From the NCBI GenBank assembly GCA_016192425.1, contig JACPUE010000042.1:1-41622 (forward strand): 41,622 bases of DNA, read 5' to 3'. The stretch is from Burkholderiales bacterium (GTDB lineage: Bacteria; Pseudomonadota; Gammaproteobacteria; Burkholderiales; Burkholderiaceae_C). Position numbers and translations under genes: made by a program. The notes beneath the pieces are model-generated. The model was not told where the DNA came from and did no database searches. It saw only the letters and a program-made list of their open reading frames with translations. Below are positions 10,374 through 19,017 of the stretch, one piece after another. Within the stretch, counting starts at the first letter, position 1; each line of letters starts with the position of its first letter.

Positions 10374-11408
10374 ATGCTGGTCTACATCCTCAAACGCATC
10401 CTGCTCATGCTGCCCACCCTGCTGGGCGTGCTGCTGCTGACCTTCGTGGTGATCCAGTTCGTGCCCGGCGGCCCGGTGGAGCAGTACATGGCCGAGGCCA
10501 AGGCGGGGGCCGGTGTGGGCGGCGGGGCCGAGGGCGGGGGGCTGAGCTACCGGGGCGCGCAGGGCGTGGACCCCAAGCGCCTGGAGCAGATCAAGGCGCT
10601 CTACGGCTTCGACAAGCCCGCGCACGAGCGTTTCTTCCAGATGCTGGGCCAGTTCGCGCGTTTCGACCTGGGCAAGAGCTTCTTCCAGAACAAGGATGTG
10701 TGGCAGCTCGTGGTGGAAAAGCTCCCCGTCTCCATCAGCCTGGGGTTGTGGACCTTTTTCATCAGCTACCTCGTGGCCGTGCCGCTGGGCGTGGCCAAGG
10801 CGGTGCGTGCGGGCTCGCGCTTCGACCTGGTGACCACGCTGCTCATCCTGGTGGGTTATGCCATTCCGGGCTTCGTGCTCGGCGTGGCGTTGCTGGTCAT
10901 CTTTGGCGGGCAACTGCAGTGGTTCCCGCTGCGCGGGCTGACGTCCCCCAACTGGGATGAGCTGTCCTGGGGCGCCCGCATCGTGGACTACCTGTGGCAC
11001 ATCACCCTGCCCATCACGGCCATGGTGCTGGGCAGCTTTGCCGTGACGGCCATGCTGACCAAGAACGCCTTTTTGGAGGAAATCCGCAAGCAGTACGTGC
11101 TCACGGCGCGTGCCAAAGGCCTCTCGGAGCGCCAGGTGCTCTGGAAGCATGTGTTCCGCAACGCGCTCATTCCCATCATCACCGGCTTTCCGGCGGCGTT
11201 CATCGGCGCGTTCTTCGCCGGCTCGCTGCTGATCGAGACGCTGTTCTCGCTCGACGGCCTGGGCTTGCTGAGCTACGAGAGCGTGATCCGGCGCGACTAC
11301 CCCGTGGTGCTGGGCACGCTGTATTTGTTCACGCTGATCGGACTGGTGACCAAACTGATCAGCGACCTGTGCTACGTGTGGGTGGACCCGCGCGTGAAGT
11401 TTGATTGA
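10374..11408 (+). CDS. yejB: Peptide ABC transporter permease, YejB type
   Basis: A 344-residue inner-membrane permease with about six transmembrane segments. It begins MLVYILKRILLMLPTLLGVLLLTF, the signature first helix of DppB/YejB permeases. A periplasmic loop (about 45-110) follows, with the EAA coupling loop ARAKGLSERQVLWKHVFRNAL in the second half. It pairs with YejE to form the channel and receives peptides from YejA. The stop at 11408 overlaps the -35 region of the promoter proposed for the toxin-antitoxin pair that interrupts the operon before yejE. Confidence 0.93.
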   Translation: MLVYILKRILLMLPTLLGVLLLTFVVIQFVPGGPVEQYMAEAKAGAGVGGGAEGGGLSYRGAQGVDPKRLEQIKALYGFDKPAHERFFQMLGQFARFDLGKSFFQNKDVWQLVVEKLPVSISLGLWTFFISYLVAVPLGVAKAVRAGSRFDLVTTLLILVGYAIPGFVLGVALLVIFGGQLQWFPLRGLTSPNWDELSWGARIVDYLWHITLPITAMVLGSFAVTAMLTKNAFLEEIRKQYVLTARAKGLSERQVLWKHVFRNALIPIITGFPAAFIGAFFAGSLLIETLFSLDGLGLLSYESVIRRDYPVVLGTLYLFTLIGLVTKLISDLCYVWVDPRVKFD

Positions 11409-11452
11409 TGGAATTGGTAAAAATGGACATAATCAAAGGGCAACATGTCCAT
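11405..11452 (+). promoter_or_regulatory. Promoter and palindromic operator of the toxin-antitoxin pair
   Basis: TTGATG (11405-11410), a 17-nt spacer and CATAAT (11428-11433) form a sigma70-like promoter. An 8-bp perfect inverted repeat ATGGACAT (11423-11430) / ATGTCCAT (11445-11452) overlaps the -10 element. This is the usual layout for autorepression by a Phd/YefM antitoxin. Binding is inference. The promoter would also supply transcription to yejE and yejF downstream. Confidence 0.55.
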
Positions 11453-11466
11453 ATTGGAAGTCCATC

Positions 11467-11784
11467 ATGACCTGGAACATTGCCAGCGCCAAACAGCAGT
11501 TCTCCGAAGTGGTGCGGCTGACTGCCGAAGAGCCCCAAGCCATTTACAACCGTGACAAACCCGTAGCGGTGTTGATTTCCGCCGAGGAGTTCGAGGAATT
11601 CAAGCAGTGGCGTGAGGGCCGCGCCAAGCCAACATGGGCGGAATTGTTTGCTGACATCCGTGCGACGTTAATCTCCGAGGGGGCAGAGGACGGCATTGAA
11701 ATTCCACCGCGCTCCAACCGCTACAACCCCATGGTGGACGACCCGTACTACTGGGACGAGGCGGACTCTGTGCCGGAGCCCTGA
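11467..11784 (+). CDS. Type II antitoxin, Phd/YefM family
   Basis: A 105-residue protein. The N-terminus MTWNIASAKQQFSEVVRL, then EEPQAIYNRDKPVAVLISAEEFEEF, is the Phd/YefM DNA-binding fold. The C-terminal tail (about 60-105, rich in Asp/Glu/Pro/Tyr) would be the flexible toxin-binding segment. The ATG at 11467 matches the family start; an in-frame start at 11401 would overlap yejB. The toxin gene begins three nucleotides after its stop. The pair sits between two subunit genes of a peptide importer, an unusual place. The antitoxin should neutralise the PIN toxin and repress from the palindrome at 11423-11452. Confidence 0.88.
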   Translation: MTWNIASAKQQFSEVVRLTAEEPQAIYNRDKPVAVLISAEEFEEFKQWREGRAKPTWAELFADIRATLISEGAEDGIEIPPRSNRYNPMVDDPYYWDEADSVPEP

Positions 11785-11787
11785 GCT

Positions 11788-12189
11788 GTGTATCTTGCAG
11801 ACACCAACATCATCAGCGAACTGATGCGACCCGTGCCGCACGCTGGCGTGGTGCGGTGGGTTGAAGCGCTGGACCAAACGGTAGGTTTCGCGGTTTCGGC
11901 AGTTTCGGTCGACGAAATCCTGTTCGGCCTGACGCACAAGCCTCGACCGCGTGCGCTGGCGTTGTTCAATGGGCTTGCCGCTCGCACCACAGTTCTCGAT
12001 GTGACCGAGTTCGTCGCGCGCCGCGCCGGTGAGATGCGCGGCCTGCTGGCAGCTCGCGGTCAGGCGCGCAGCCAGGCCGACATGTTCATCGCCGCCACAG
12101 CCCAAGTCCACGCTCTCACGCTGGTCACGCGCAATGTGCGCGACTTTGATGGATGCGGCATTGCGGTGCTCAACCCTTTTTCGGCATGA
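11788..12189 (+). CDS. PIN-domain toxin (VapC/FitB-like ribonuclease)
   Basis: A 133-residue PIN protein. The four acidic metal ligands are visible: Asp5 (LADTNIISE), Glu43 (VDEILFG), Asp98 ([10 protein letters not shown]) and Asp119 (TRNVRDF), with the C-terminal VLNPF end typical of FitB/VapC toxins. Such toxins cleave RNA and slow growth when the antitoxin is lost. The start is GTG at 11788. The stop TGA overlaps the yejE start codon (ATGA, 12186-12189), which couples its translation to the next importer subunit. No key residue is missing, so it is probably active. Confidence 0.88.
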   Translation: MYLADTNIISELMRPVPHAGVVRWVEALDQTVGFAVSAVSVDEILFGLTHKPRPRALALFNGLAARTTVLDVTEFVARRAGEMRGLLAARGQARSQADMFIAATAQVHALTLVTRNVRDFDGCGIAVLNPFSA

Positions 12190-13223
12190 ACGCACAAGCG
12201 CCCGCTTCGCTGTCTCCCTCTCGCCGCGCCTGGCTGCGTTTCAAGCGCAATCGCCTGGGCTACTGGAGCCTGCTGGTCTTCTGCGCGCTGGTGCTCGTCA
12301 GCCTGTGCGCCGAGCTGGTCAGCAACGACCGGCCGCTGGTCGTGCGCTACGAGGGGCAGACCTACTTTCCCATGCTCAAGGACTACCCCGAGAAGACCTT
12401 CGGCGGCGACTTCGAGACGCCGACCGATTACCTTGATCCCTTCATCCGCGAGCGCATTACCACGGGCAGCAACTGGGCGCTCTACACCCTCAACCCCTAC
12501 GGCCCGAACACGCTCAACTACTTCGCCAAGGCGCCCAACCCCTCGGCGCCCACGCGGGACAACTGGCTGGGCACCGACGACCGGGGGCGCGACCTGCTGG
12601 CACAGCTCATTTACGGCTTCCGCGTGAGCGTGCTGTTCGCGCTGGCGCTCACCGTGACGGGTGTGGCGCTGGGGGTGCTCACCGGGGCCATCCAGGGTTT
12701 TTTTGGCGGCAAGACGGACCTGGCCTTCCAGCGCTTCATCGAGATCTGGGGCTCCATGCCCGAGCTGTACCTGCTCATCATCTTCAGCGCGGTGTTTGCG
12801 CCCAGCATCGCGCTGCTGCTGATTTTGCTGAGCCTGTTCGGCTGGATGGGCCTCTCGGACTACGTGCGCGCCGAATTCCTGCGCAACCGCCAGCTCGACT
12901 ACGTGAAGGCCGCGCGCGCGCTGGGCGTGGGCAATGCGCAGATCATCTGGCGCCACATCCTGCCCAACAGCCTCACGCCCGTGGTCACCTTCCTGCCGTT
13001 CCGCATGAGCGCGGCCATCCTGGCGCTGACCTCGCTCGACTTCCTGGGCCTGGGCGTGCCGCCGGGCACGCCCAGCCTGGGCGAACTGCTGAGCCAGGGC
13101 AAGAACAGCATCGACGCCTGGTGGATCTCGCTGTCCACCTTCGGCGTGCTGGTGGTCACGCTGCTGCTGCTGACCTTCATGGGCGACGCGCTGCGCGATG
13201 CGCTGGACCCTCGAAAACAATGA
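12186..13223 (+). CDS. yejE: Peptide ABC transporter permease, YejE type
   Basis: A 345-residue permease. After a basic N-terminus ([21 protein letters not shown]) and the first transmembrane helix comes the long YejE-specific periplasmic insert (about 45-130: [28 protein letters not shown]). Then come DppC-like helices with an EAA loop near [21 protein letters not shown]. The ATG at 12186 overlaps the toxin stop by 4 nt. An upstream in-frame ATG at 12153 would overlap the toxin gene further and adds non-family sequence. It forms the channel with YejB. Confidence 0.93.
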   Translation: MNAQAPASLSPSRRAWLRFKRNRLGYWSLLVFCALVLVSLCAELVSNDRPLVVRYEGQTYFPMLKDYPEKTFGGDFETPTDYLDPFIRERITTGSNWALYTLNPYGPNTLNYFAKAPNPSAPTRDNWLGTDDRGRDLLAQLIYGFRVSVLFALALTVTGVALGVLTGAIQGFFGGKTDLAFQRFIEIWGSMPELYLLIIFSAVFAPSIALLLILLSLFGWMGLSDYVRAEFLRNRQLDYVKAARALGVGNAQIIWRHILPNSLTPVVTFLPFRMSAAILALTSLDFLGLGVPPGTPSLGELLSQGKNSIDAWWISLSTFGVLVVTLLLLTFMGDALRDALDPRKQ

Positions 13224-13225
13224 AC

Positions 13226-13320
13226 ACCCCCCTGAGTCGCTTCGCGCCTTCCCCCCTCTCTCGGCTTCGCCGGGAGGGGGGACGCCGCCAGCGCGGCGGG
13301 GCGGCCCTTGCGCGGCGTCC
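13226..13320. repeat. GC-rich dispersed repeat between yejE and yejF
   Basis: Starts CCCCCCTGAG and contains a CCCCCCTCTC...GGGAGGGGGG hairpin. The 25 bases at 13296-13320 match 27346-27370 at 23 positions (core GCGGGGCGGCCCTTGC). Both copies also begin with the CCCCCTGAG block. No gene is seen in this 166-nt gap. Confidence 0.6.
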
Positions 13321-13389
13321 GCTGGCCTGGTGCGTGCCAGTTGCCGGCGCCCCATGCGGCATGAGCCCGCTGCGAACGACAGGCAAGCC

Positions 13390-15036
13390 ATGAGCCTCCC
13401 ACTCCAACCCCCGTCCTTGTCCACCCCGCTGCTGGAGGTGCAAGACCTTTCGGTGCGCTTTGGCGCCAAGGAGGTGGTGCGCGGCGTGGGCTTCGACATC
13501 GCGCCGGGCGAAAAACTCGCGCTGGTGGGCGAATCCGGTTCGGGCAAGACCATCACGGCGCTCAGCCTGCTGCGCTTGGCGGGTGAGGCGAAAATCACCG
13601 GCCAGGCCTTGCTGCGCGGGCGCGACCTGCTCTCCTTATCGGAGCGCGAGATGCGCGGCGTGCGCGGCGGCGAGATTGCCATGGTGTTCCAGGAGCCCAT
13701 GACGGCGCTGAATCCGCTCATGACCATCGGCCAGCAGATCACCGAGGTTTTGGAGCTGAAAAAGGCTCTAACTCCCGCCCAGTCTGCGCAAGCAGCTATT
13801 GAATTGCTAGCAAAAACCGGCATTCCCGAGCCCCAGCGCCGCGCCAATGCCTTTCCGCACCAGCTCAGCGGCGGCCAGCGCCAGCGCGCCATGATCGCCA
13901 TGGCCCTGGCCAGCGAGCCCGCGCTGCTGCTGGCCGACGAGCCCACGACTGCGCTCGACGTCACGCTGCGCGGCCAGATCCTCGATTTGCTCTCGGAGCT
14001 GCAGCGCAAAGGCAATGCGGGGGAGGGCATGGCCGTGCTGCTCATCACGCACGACCTGAACCTGGTGCGCCGCTTCGCCGACCGCGTGGCCGTGATGGAG
14101 CAGGGCGTGCTGGTGGAGCAGGGGCGTGTGGACGAGGTGTTCCGCGCGCCGCAGCACCCCTACACCCAGCGCCTCATCGCCAGCCAGCCCCGGCGTGACG
14201 TGGTGGAAGGCACGCTGCCCGAAGGCACCGCCCCCGTGGTGCAGGCGCAGAACCTGCGCGTGGTCTACCCCACGCCGCTGCCCGGCATCCGGGGCTGGTT
14301 CCACAAGGGTGAATTCGTCGCCGTGCAGGGCGCCACGCTGCAACTGCCGCCGGGCCGCACGCTGGGCGTGGTGGGCGAATCGGGCTCGGGCAAGTCCACG
14401 CTGGCGCTGGCCATTCTGGGCCTGCTGCCGCACGGCGGTGAGCTGGCGGTGGCGGGGCAGGGCTGGCAGCAGCCCGCCACGCGCAACACCCCCGCCAACC
14501 AGCAACTGCGCCGCCAGGTGCAGGTGGTGTTCCAGGACCCGTTCTCCTCGCTCTCGCCGCGCCTGACGGTGGAGGAGATCGTGGGCGAAGGCCTCCAGGT
14601 GCACGAGCCCGCGCTCGACATGGCCGCCCGGCGCGGGCGTGTCGAAGCCGCGCTGGCCGAGGTGGGCCTGACCGAGGACCAGTTTCCCGGCCTGCTGGCG
14701 CGCTACCCGCATGAGTTCTCCGGGGGGCAGCGCCAGCGTCTGGCGGTGGCGCGTGCACTGATCGTGCAGCCGCGCGTGCTGGTGCTCGACGAGCCCACCA
14801 GCGCGCTCGACGTCACCATCCAGCAGCAGGTGCTGGGGCTGCTGCAGCGCCTGCAAAAGGACAAGGGATTGAGCTACCTGCTCATCACGCATGACGTGGA
14901 TGTGATCCGTGCCATGGCGCACGAGGTGCTGGTGATGAAGGATGGCGCCGTGATGGAGCAGGGCAGCGTGGGCCAGGTGCTCGACGCGCCGCAGCACCCC
15001 TACACGCAACGGCTGGTGGCGGCGGCGGCGGCTTAG
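13390..15036 (+). CDS. yejF: Peptide ABC transporter ATP-binding protein with two ATPase domains, YejF type
   Basis: A 548-residue fusion of two ABC ATPase domains energising YejB/YejE. Domain 1 has Walker A GESGSGKT (47-54), signature LSGGQRQR and Walker B LLLADEPT. Domain 2 has a second [16 protein letters not shown] and VLVLDEPTS. Each ends with the oligopeptide-transporter tail [10 protein letters not shown]. The ATG at 13390 gives the family start MSLPL; the frame is open to 13198 but that stretch is repeat DNA. Residues about 122-143, between Walker A and the signature of domain 1, are encoded by copy C of the palindromic repeat, in frame and with no obvious gain in length relative to E. 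coli YejF as I remember it. Confidence 0.93.
   Translation: MSLPLQPPSLSTPLLEVQDLSVRFGAKEVVRGVGFDIAPGEKLALVGESGSGKTITALSLLRLAGEAKITGQALLRGRDLLSLSEREMRGVRGGEIAMVFQEPMTALNPLMTIGQQITEVLELKKALTPAQSAQAAIELLAKTGIPEPQRRANAFPHQLSGGQRQRAMIAMALASEPALLLADEPTTALDVTLRGQILDLLSELQRKGNAGEGMAVLLITHDLNLVRRFADRVAVMEQGVLVEQGRVDEVFRAPQHPYTQRLIASQPRRDVVEGTLPEGTAPVVQAQNLRVVYPTPLPGIRGWFHKGEFVAVQGATLQLPPGRTLGVVGESGSGKSTLALAILGLLPHGGELAVAGQGWQQPATRNTPANQQLRRQVQVVFQDPFSSLSPRLTVEEIVGEGLQVHEPALDMAARRGRVEAALAEVGLTEDQFPGLLARYPHEFSGGQRQRLAVARALIVQPRVLVLDEPTSALDVTIQQQVLGLLQRLQKDKGLSYLLITHDVDVIRAMAHEVLVMKDGAVMEQGSVGQVLDAPQHPYTQRLVAAAAA
13753..13817 (-). repeat. Palindromic repeat, copy C, inside yejF
   Basis: In reverse orientation to the gene. 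GCGCAAGCAGCTAT (13786-13799) is identical to copy E in truB (25032-25045). In both copies GGCTCT lies exactly 16 nt before this block, and a TAGYAA tail follows. The frame reads ...[16 protein letters not shown], sharing the peptide QAAI with truB. Confidence 0.7.
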
Positions 15037-15043
15037 AGCCTGT

Positions 15044-17707
15044 TCAAACGTTTTGCAGCGGCGGGCGAACGCTGCGCCAGCGCCGCTGAACCCGGCGCAT
15101 GGCTTCCAGCCACATTAGGCACAACGCCACCATGCCGATGCCCGCCGCTACTCCTTGCATGCCTGGCAGGGCCAGGCCCATCAGGCTGCGCAGCGCGGGG
15201 ATGCCCAGCACCGCGGCCAGCATCAGCCCCACGGCCGCTGCCATGCGCCACAGCCAGGGGTTCGGATCGGTCACGCCCATCAGCGCCGGACGCGATAGGT
15301 CGCGGTTGGCCAGGATCAGCAGCATCACGCCCAGCACCAGGGTGCTGAACACCACGGCGCGGCCCTGTGCGCCGCTCCAGCCCTGGGCTACCAGCCAGGC
15401 TTGCCCGCCCAGCAGCACGGCGGCCATGCCCAGGCCCTGCAGCACGGACGCGAGCAGGGGGCCAGCGGCAAACGGCGAGTCGGATACTGGGCGGGGCGGG
15501 CGCTCCATGGTGTCGCTGTCCTCGGGCTCGGCCTCAAACACGATGGAGCAGGCCGGATCGATCAGCAGCTCCATCAGCACGATGTGCACCGGCAGCAGCA
15601 GCACCGGCCAGTGCAGCAGCGTGGGCACGAGCGCCAGCGCGATGATGGGCACATGCACGGCGAATACGAAGCGCGTGGCCTTGCGCACGTTGTCGTCGAT
15701 GCGCCGTCCCTGGCGGATGGCGGCCACGATGCGCGCGAAGCTGTCGTCCAGCAGCACCAGCGCAGCGGCCTCGCGTGCCACGTCGGTGCCGCGTTCGCCC
15801 ATGGCGATGCCCACGTCGGCGGCCTTGAGCGCGGGGGCGTCGTTCACGCCGTCGCCCGTCATGGCCACCACCTCGCCGCTGGCGCGCAGCAGTTGCACCA
15901 GGCGCAGCTTGTGCTGGGGCTTGAGGCGCGCGCACAGGTCCACGCGGCGCAGCCGCTCGCGCAAGGCGGTGTCGTCCAGCGCCTCCAGTTCCGCGCCGGT
16001 GATGACCTCGGGGCGGTCGGACAGGCCCACCTGCTGGGCGATGGCGCGGGCAGTGGCCGGGTGGTCACCCGTCATCATCACGACGCGCACCCCTGCGCGC
16101 CGGCATTCGGCCAGCGCGGCGGGCACCTCGGGGCGCGGAGGGTCGGCCAGCGCCACCAGGCCCAGGAACTCGAAATCGAAGTCGTGCTGGCTGGTCGGCC
16201 AGGGCGGGCTTCGGTCGGGCGCCGGGGCCGGGCCGCGCCAGCGTCCCCGTGCCACGCCCAGCACGCGCAGGCCGCGCTCGGCCATGGCCTCAACCTGGCG
16301 GCGGATGGCGGCCAGCCGCGCGGCGCCGAGGTGGCACAGGTCGGCCACGGCCTCGGGCGCGCCCTTGGTGGCCAGCAGGTGTACGTCGGGCTCGTCGCTG
16401 GCGAACACGCGCGTCATGGCCAGGATCTCGCCCGAGAGGGCGTATTCGAACTCGGGCTCGCGCCCGTCGTGCACATGCTCGGTGCCTTGCAGCCAAGCAT
16501 GGCCGAAATGCTGGATGGCCTTTTCCATGGGGTCGAACGGGTCGCCCGGCGTGGCGAGCATGGCAAATTCGGCCAGCCGATGGAATTCCTCCGGCAGGTG
16601 GCTGGCGCCTTCGGGGCGGAAATGCTGCCCGGGCGTGGCCAGTTCGGCCACTGCCATGCGGTTGACGGTGAGCGTGCCTGTCTTGTCCACGGCCAGCACG
16701 GTGATGGCGCCCAGCGCCTCGACGGCGGTGACGCGCCGCGTCAGCACCTTCTGGTGCGCGATGCGCCAGGCGCCCAGCGCCAGGAACACGGTCAGGATGA
16801 CCGGAATCTCCTCGGGCAGGATGGCCATGGCCAGGGCGATGCCCGAGAGCAGGCTCTCCAGCAGCGGTCGGCCGTTCCACCACCAGCCCAGCAGCACCTG
16901 GGCCAGCGCCAGCACGAAGGCGCCGATGCCGAGGTTGCGCACCAGCCTACGCGAGCCTTCCTGCAGCGCCGAGGGCGGCTCGGTGGTGGCCGCCAGGTCG
17001 GCGCCGATGCACCCCACGGCGGTCTGCGCGCCAATGGCGCACACCCGTGCCACACCCACGCCGCGTGTGACCACGGTGCTGGCGAACAGGCCCGGCGTGT
17101 TGTCACCGCCCGGTGCCGGGGCCGCGTTTGGCTGGCCGTCGGGCGCCATGGGCCGCTTGGCCACGGGCACGGCTTCGCCGGTGAGCAGGGATTCATCCAC
17201 TTCGAGCTGGCCGTCGATCAGCAGGGCATCGGCAGCGATGCGGTCGCCCTCGTGCAGCACCAGCAGGTCGCCGCGCACCACGTCGCGCCCCGCTACGCGC
17301 TGTTCCTGGCCATCGCGGATGACCAGCGCGCGCGGCGCCGACAGGTCGCGCAGGGATTCGAGCGCGCGCTGGGTCTTGCGCTCCTGTGCCAGCGTGATGC
17401 CGATGACCACGAACACGAAGCCCAGCAGGAACAGGGCCTCGCCCCGGTTGCCCAGAGCCAGGTAGATGCCGCCTGCGGCCAGCAGCATCAGGAACATGGG
17501 CTCGGTGACTACGTCCCGCACGATGGCCACTGTGGACTTGGGCGCACTGCCGGGCAGCAGGTTCGGCCCCTCGGTGGCAAGACGCTGCTGCGCCTCAGTG
17601 GTGCTGAGGCCCTGGAGGCTGTCGGCAACTGGGGAAAAGGTGTCTGGCACGTCGTGGGGTGGGGCAGTTCTGGAAAGGGTTGCGCTGGATGGTGTCTGGA
17701 AACCCAT
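15044..17707 (-). CDS. Cation-transporting P-type ATPase (P2-like)
   Basis: An 887-residue P-type ATPase. An N-terminal cation ATPase domain (GLSTTEAQQRLATEGPN) precedes TGEAVPV (176-182, actuator), ILPEEIPV in the ion-binding helix (297-303), and phosphorylation motif DKTGTLT with Asp341. The hinge motif TGDGVNDAPALK and C-terminal membrane helices follow. The PEE-IPV variant resembles Ca2+/Mn2+-like bacterial P2 pumps, but the ion is not determined. The start is uncertain: 17707 (MGFQ) was chosen to avoid overlapping the divergent thioredoxin gene; in-frame starts at 17773 and 17863 exist. It converges with yejF, seven nt apart, without a clear terminator. Confidence 0.9.
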   Translation of the reverse strand: MGFQTPSSATLSRTAPPHDVPDTFSPVADSLQGLSTTEAQQRLATEGPNLLPGSAPKSTVAIVRDVVTEPMFLMLLAAGGIYLALGNRGEALFLLGFVFVVIGITLAQERKTQRALESLRDLSAPRALVIRDGQEQRVAGRDVVRGDLLVLHEGDRIAADALLIDGQLEVDESLLTGEAVPVAKRPMAPDGQPNAAPAPGGDNTPGLFASTVVTRGVGVARVCAIGAQTAVGCIGADLAATTEPPSALQEGSRRLVRNLGIGAFVLALAQVLLGWWWNGRPLLESLLSGIALAMAILPEEIPVILTVFLALGAWRIAHQKVLTRRVTAVEALGAITVLAVDKTGTLTVNRMAVAELATPGQHFRPEGASHLPEEFHRLAEFAMLATPGDPFDPMEKAIQHFGHAWLQGTEHVHDGREPEFEYALSGEILAMTRVFASDEPDVHLLATKGAPEAVADLCHLGAARLAAIRRQVEAMAERGLRVLGVARGRWRGPAPAPDRSPPWPTSQHDFDFEFLGLVALADPPRPEVPAALAECRRAGVRVVMMTGDHPATARAIAQQVGLSDRPEVITGAELEALDDTALRERLRRVDLCARLKPQHKLRLVQLLRASGEVVAMTGDGVNDAPALKAADVGIAMGERGTDVAREAAALVLLDDSFARIVAAIRQGRRIDDNVRKATRFVFAVHVPIIALALVPTLLHWPVLLLPVHIVLMELLIDPACSIVFEAEPEDSDTMERPPRPVSDSPFAAGPLLASVLQGLGMAAVLLGGQAWLVAQGWSGAQGRAVVFSTLVLGVMLLILANRDLSRPALMGVTDPNPWLWRMAAAVGLMLAAVLGIPALRSLMGLALPGMQGVAAGIGMVALCLMWLEAMRRVQRRWRSVRPPLQNV

Positions 17708-17771
17708 GATGCCGTTACCATCCAAGCCTTCGGCGCCGCAGGGGTGCCTGCTTCTGTGAGGATTGTGATCC

Positions 17772-18182
17772 ATGACCGTCCAGGCTGTGCCGCCTGCTTC
17801 TGTTGCCCCAGATGCCGAACCCGAGGCCTGGGCCGTGTGCCTGTGCGCCCAGTGGTGCGGCACCTGCCGGGATTACCGCGCCATCATCGATGCCCTGGCG
17901 CGGCAGTTCCCGTGGGTGCGTTTTGTCTGGCTGGACATCGAGGACGAAGCCGATGTCGCTGGAGACTATGACGTGGAGACCTTCCCGACCCTGTTGCTGG
18001 CCGACGCCGCAGGGGTGCGCTTCCTGGGGGCCTTGCTGCCGCAGGCGGCTGTGCTGGAGCGCATGCTGCAGCGCTGGAGGGATGACCCGCCGCCTTTGCT
18101 CCGCGACGCCCAAGCCCTGGCGCTGCTGGAGCGAATCCGCCAAGCGTACGCCGCCGGGGGGCTGGCTAGGGTGATCGCTTGA
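17772..18182 (+). CDS. Thioredoxin-like protein
   Basis: A 136-residue protein with active-site motif WCGTC (28-32) and the cis-proline loop FPTLLL (Pro72) of a thioredoxin fold. It has no signal peptide, so it is probably cytoplasmic. The C-terminal 40 residues (RDAQALALLERIRQAYA) form an extra helical tail beyond the fold. CGTC rather than CGPC suggests a redox potential different from canonical thioredoxin. It is divergent from the P-type ATPase and precedes the rimP promoter. Partner proteins are unknown. Confidence 0.85.
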   Translation: MTVQAVPPASVAPDAEPEAWAVCLCAQWCGTCRDYRAIIDALARQFPWVRFVWLDIEDEADVAGDYDVETFPTLLLADAAGVRFLGALLPQAAVLERMLQRWRDDPPPLLRDAQALALLERIRQAYAAGGLARVIA

Positions 18183-18203
18183 CAAAAAAGGGCTGGTCTG
18201 CCC

Positions 18204-18232
18204 TTGCAAATCAAGGCTTTGCAGGTTACAAT
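18204..18232 (+). promoter_or_regulatory. Predicted sigma70 promoter of the rimP-nusA-infB operon
   Basis: TTGCAA (18204-18209), 17 nt, then TACAAT (18227-18232). It lies 120 nt before rimP and immediately upstream of the strong hairpin at 18242-18285, so transcripts would begin at about 18239 and meet the hairpin at once. Confidence 0.55.
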
Positions 18233-18241
18233 GTGAGCCTC

Positions 18242-18285
18242 ACGACCAAACGGGCGGGTACCAACCGCCCGTTTTTTTTGGTCGT
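18242..18285 (+). terminator. Terminator-like leader hairpin ahead of rimP
   Basis: Stem CGGGCGG / CCGCCCG (18251-18257, 18265-18271) with loop GTACCAA and eight T (18272-18279). An outer stem ACGACC / GGTCGT (18242-18247, 18280-18285) can zip the A- and T-rich parts together. It may act as an attenuator of the operon or as the end of a short leader RNA. Confidence 0.65.
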
Positions 18286-18352
18286 TTGCTTTTGGAGCTC
18301 GAAGCCTCTGAGGGGTTATCGGGTTTTTTGTTTTTGCGGTAATTGAACACCA

Positions 18353-18934
18353 GTGGCACTACAGCAGATCGTCGAGCAAACCGTCAGCGGCCTGGGTTAC
18401 GACCTGGTCGAGATCGAGCGCGCCCAAGGGGGCACCCTGCGCATCACCATCGACTGGCCCTGGCAAGCGCCGACGCAAGGCGAGGCTGCTTTTCCACAGC
18501 AGTTCATAACTGTCGAAGACTGCGAAAAAGTGACGCGCCAGCTCCAGTTTGCGCTGGAGGTCGATGGCGTGGACTACAAGCGCCTGGAGGTGTCCTCCCC
18601 TGGCATCGACCGGCCTTTGCGCCATGAGCAGGATTACCAGCGTTTCGAGGGCGAGGTGATCGATATCACGCTCAAGGCGCCCATGGGCGCTGCTGCGGCG
18701 GGCCAGGTCAGCCCCTTGCGCAAGAAGTTTCGTGGCCGGCTCTCGCGGGCCGAGGCAGGTGGCTGGCAGATCGTCTGGAGCGATGAGCCCGCGGCCAAGC
18801 CGGGCCAGAAGGTCAGCAAGAAGCGTGCGCCCGCGCCACTGCAGGCGCTGGGATTCACGCTGGACGAATTGCGCGAGGCGCGTCTGGCGCCGATTGTGGA
18901 TTTCAAGGGAAGGGGCGCAGCGTCCGGGCAATGA
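18353..18934 (+). CDS. rimP: Ribosome maturation factor RimP
   Basis: A 193-residue protein needed for 30S subunit assembly. The N-terminal domain shows LQQIVEQTVSGLGYDLVEIE and LRITIDW, then ITVEDCEKVTRQL and the hallmark EVSSPGIDRPLRHEQDYQRF. A C-terminal SH3-like domain (about 100-193) ends in FTLDELREARLAPIVDF. The start is GTG at 18353, giving MALQQIVEQ. It opens the conserved operon with nusA and infB, and transcription must pass the hairpin at 18242-18285. Confidence 0.95.
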   Translation: MALQQIVEQTVSGLGYDLVEIERAQGGTLRITIDWPWQAPTQGEAAFPQQFITVEDCEKVTRQLQFALEVDGVDYKRLEVSSPGIDRPLRHEQDYQRFEGEVIDITLKAPMGAAAAGQVSPLRKKFRGRLSRAEAGGWQIVWSDEPAAKPGQKVSKKRAPAPLQALGFTLDELREARLAPIVDFKGRGAASGQ

Positions 18935-19017
18935 CCGGGCTGGTTCGCCGGATATGGATGTGGGGCCTGCCGCCTGGTGCGGGCTCCGCGGGTGATTAAA
19001 AACAGGAGAGTCGTGGC

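Noticed and set aside
15033-15060. Possible IS end (GAGCCTGTTCAAACG) between yejF and the P-type ATPase gene
   Set aside because: No matching inverted repeat or target duplication nearby; the sequence runs into the ATPase coding end.
15401-17971. Long plus-strand open frame opposite the P-type ATPase gene
   Set aside because: Low-complexity His/Gln/Gly-rich translation without motifs; the minus strand holds all P-type ATPase signatures.
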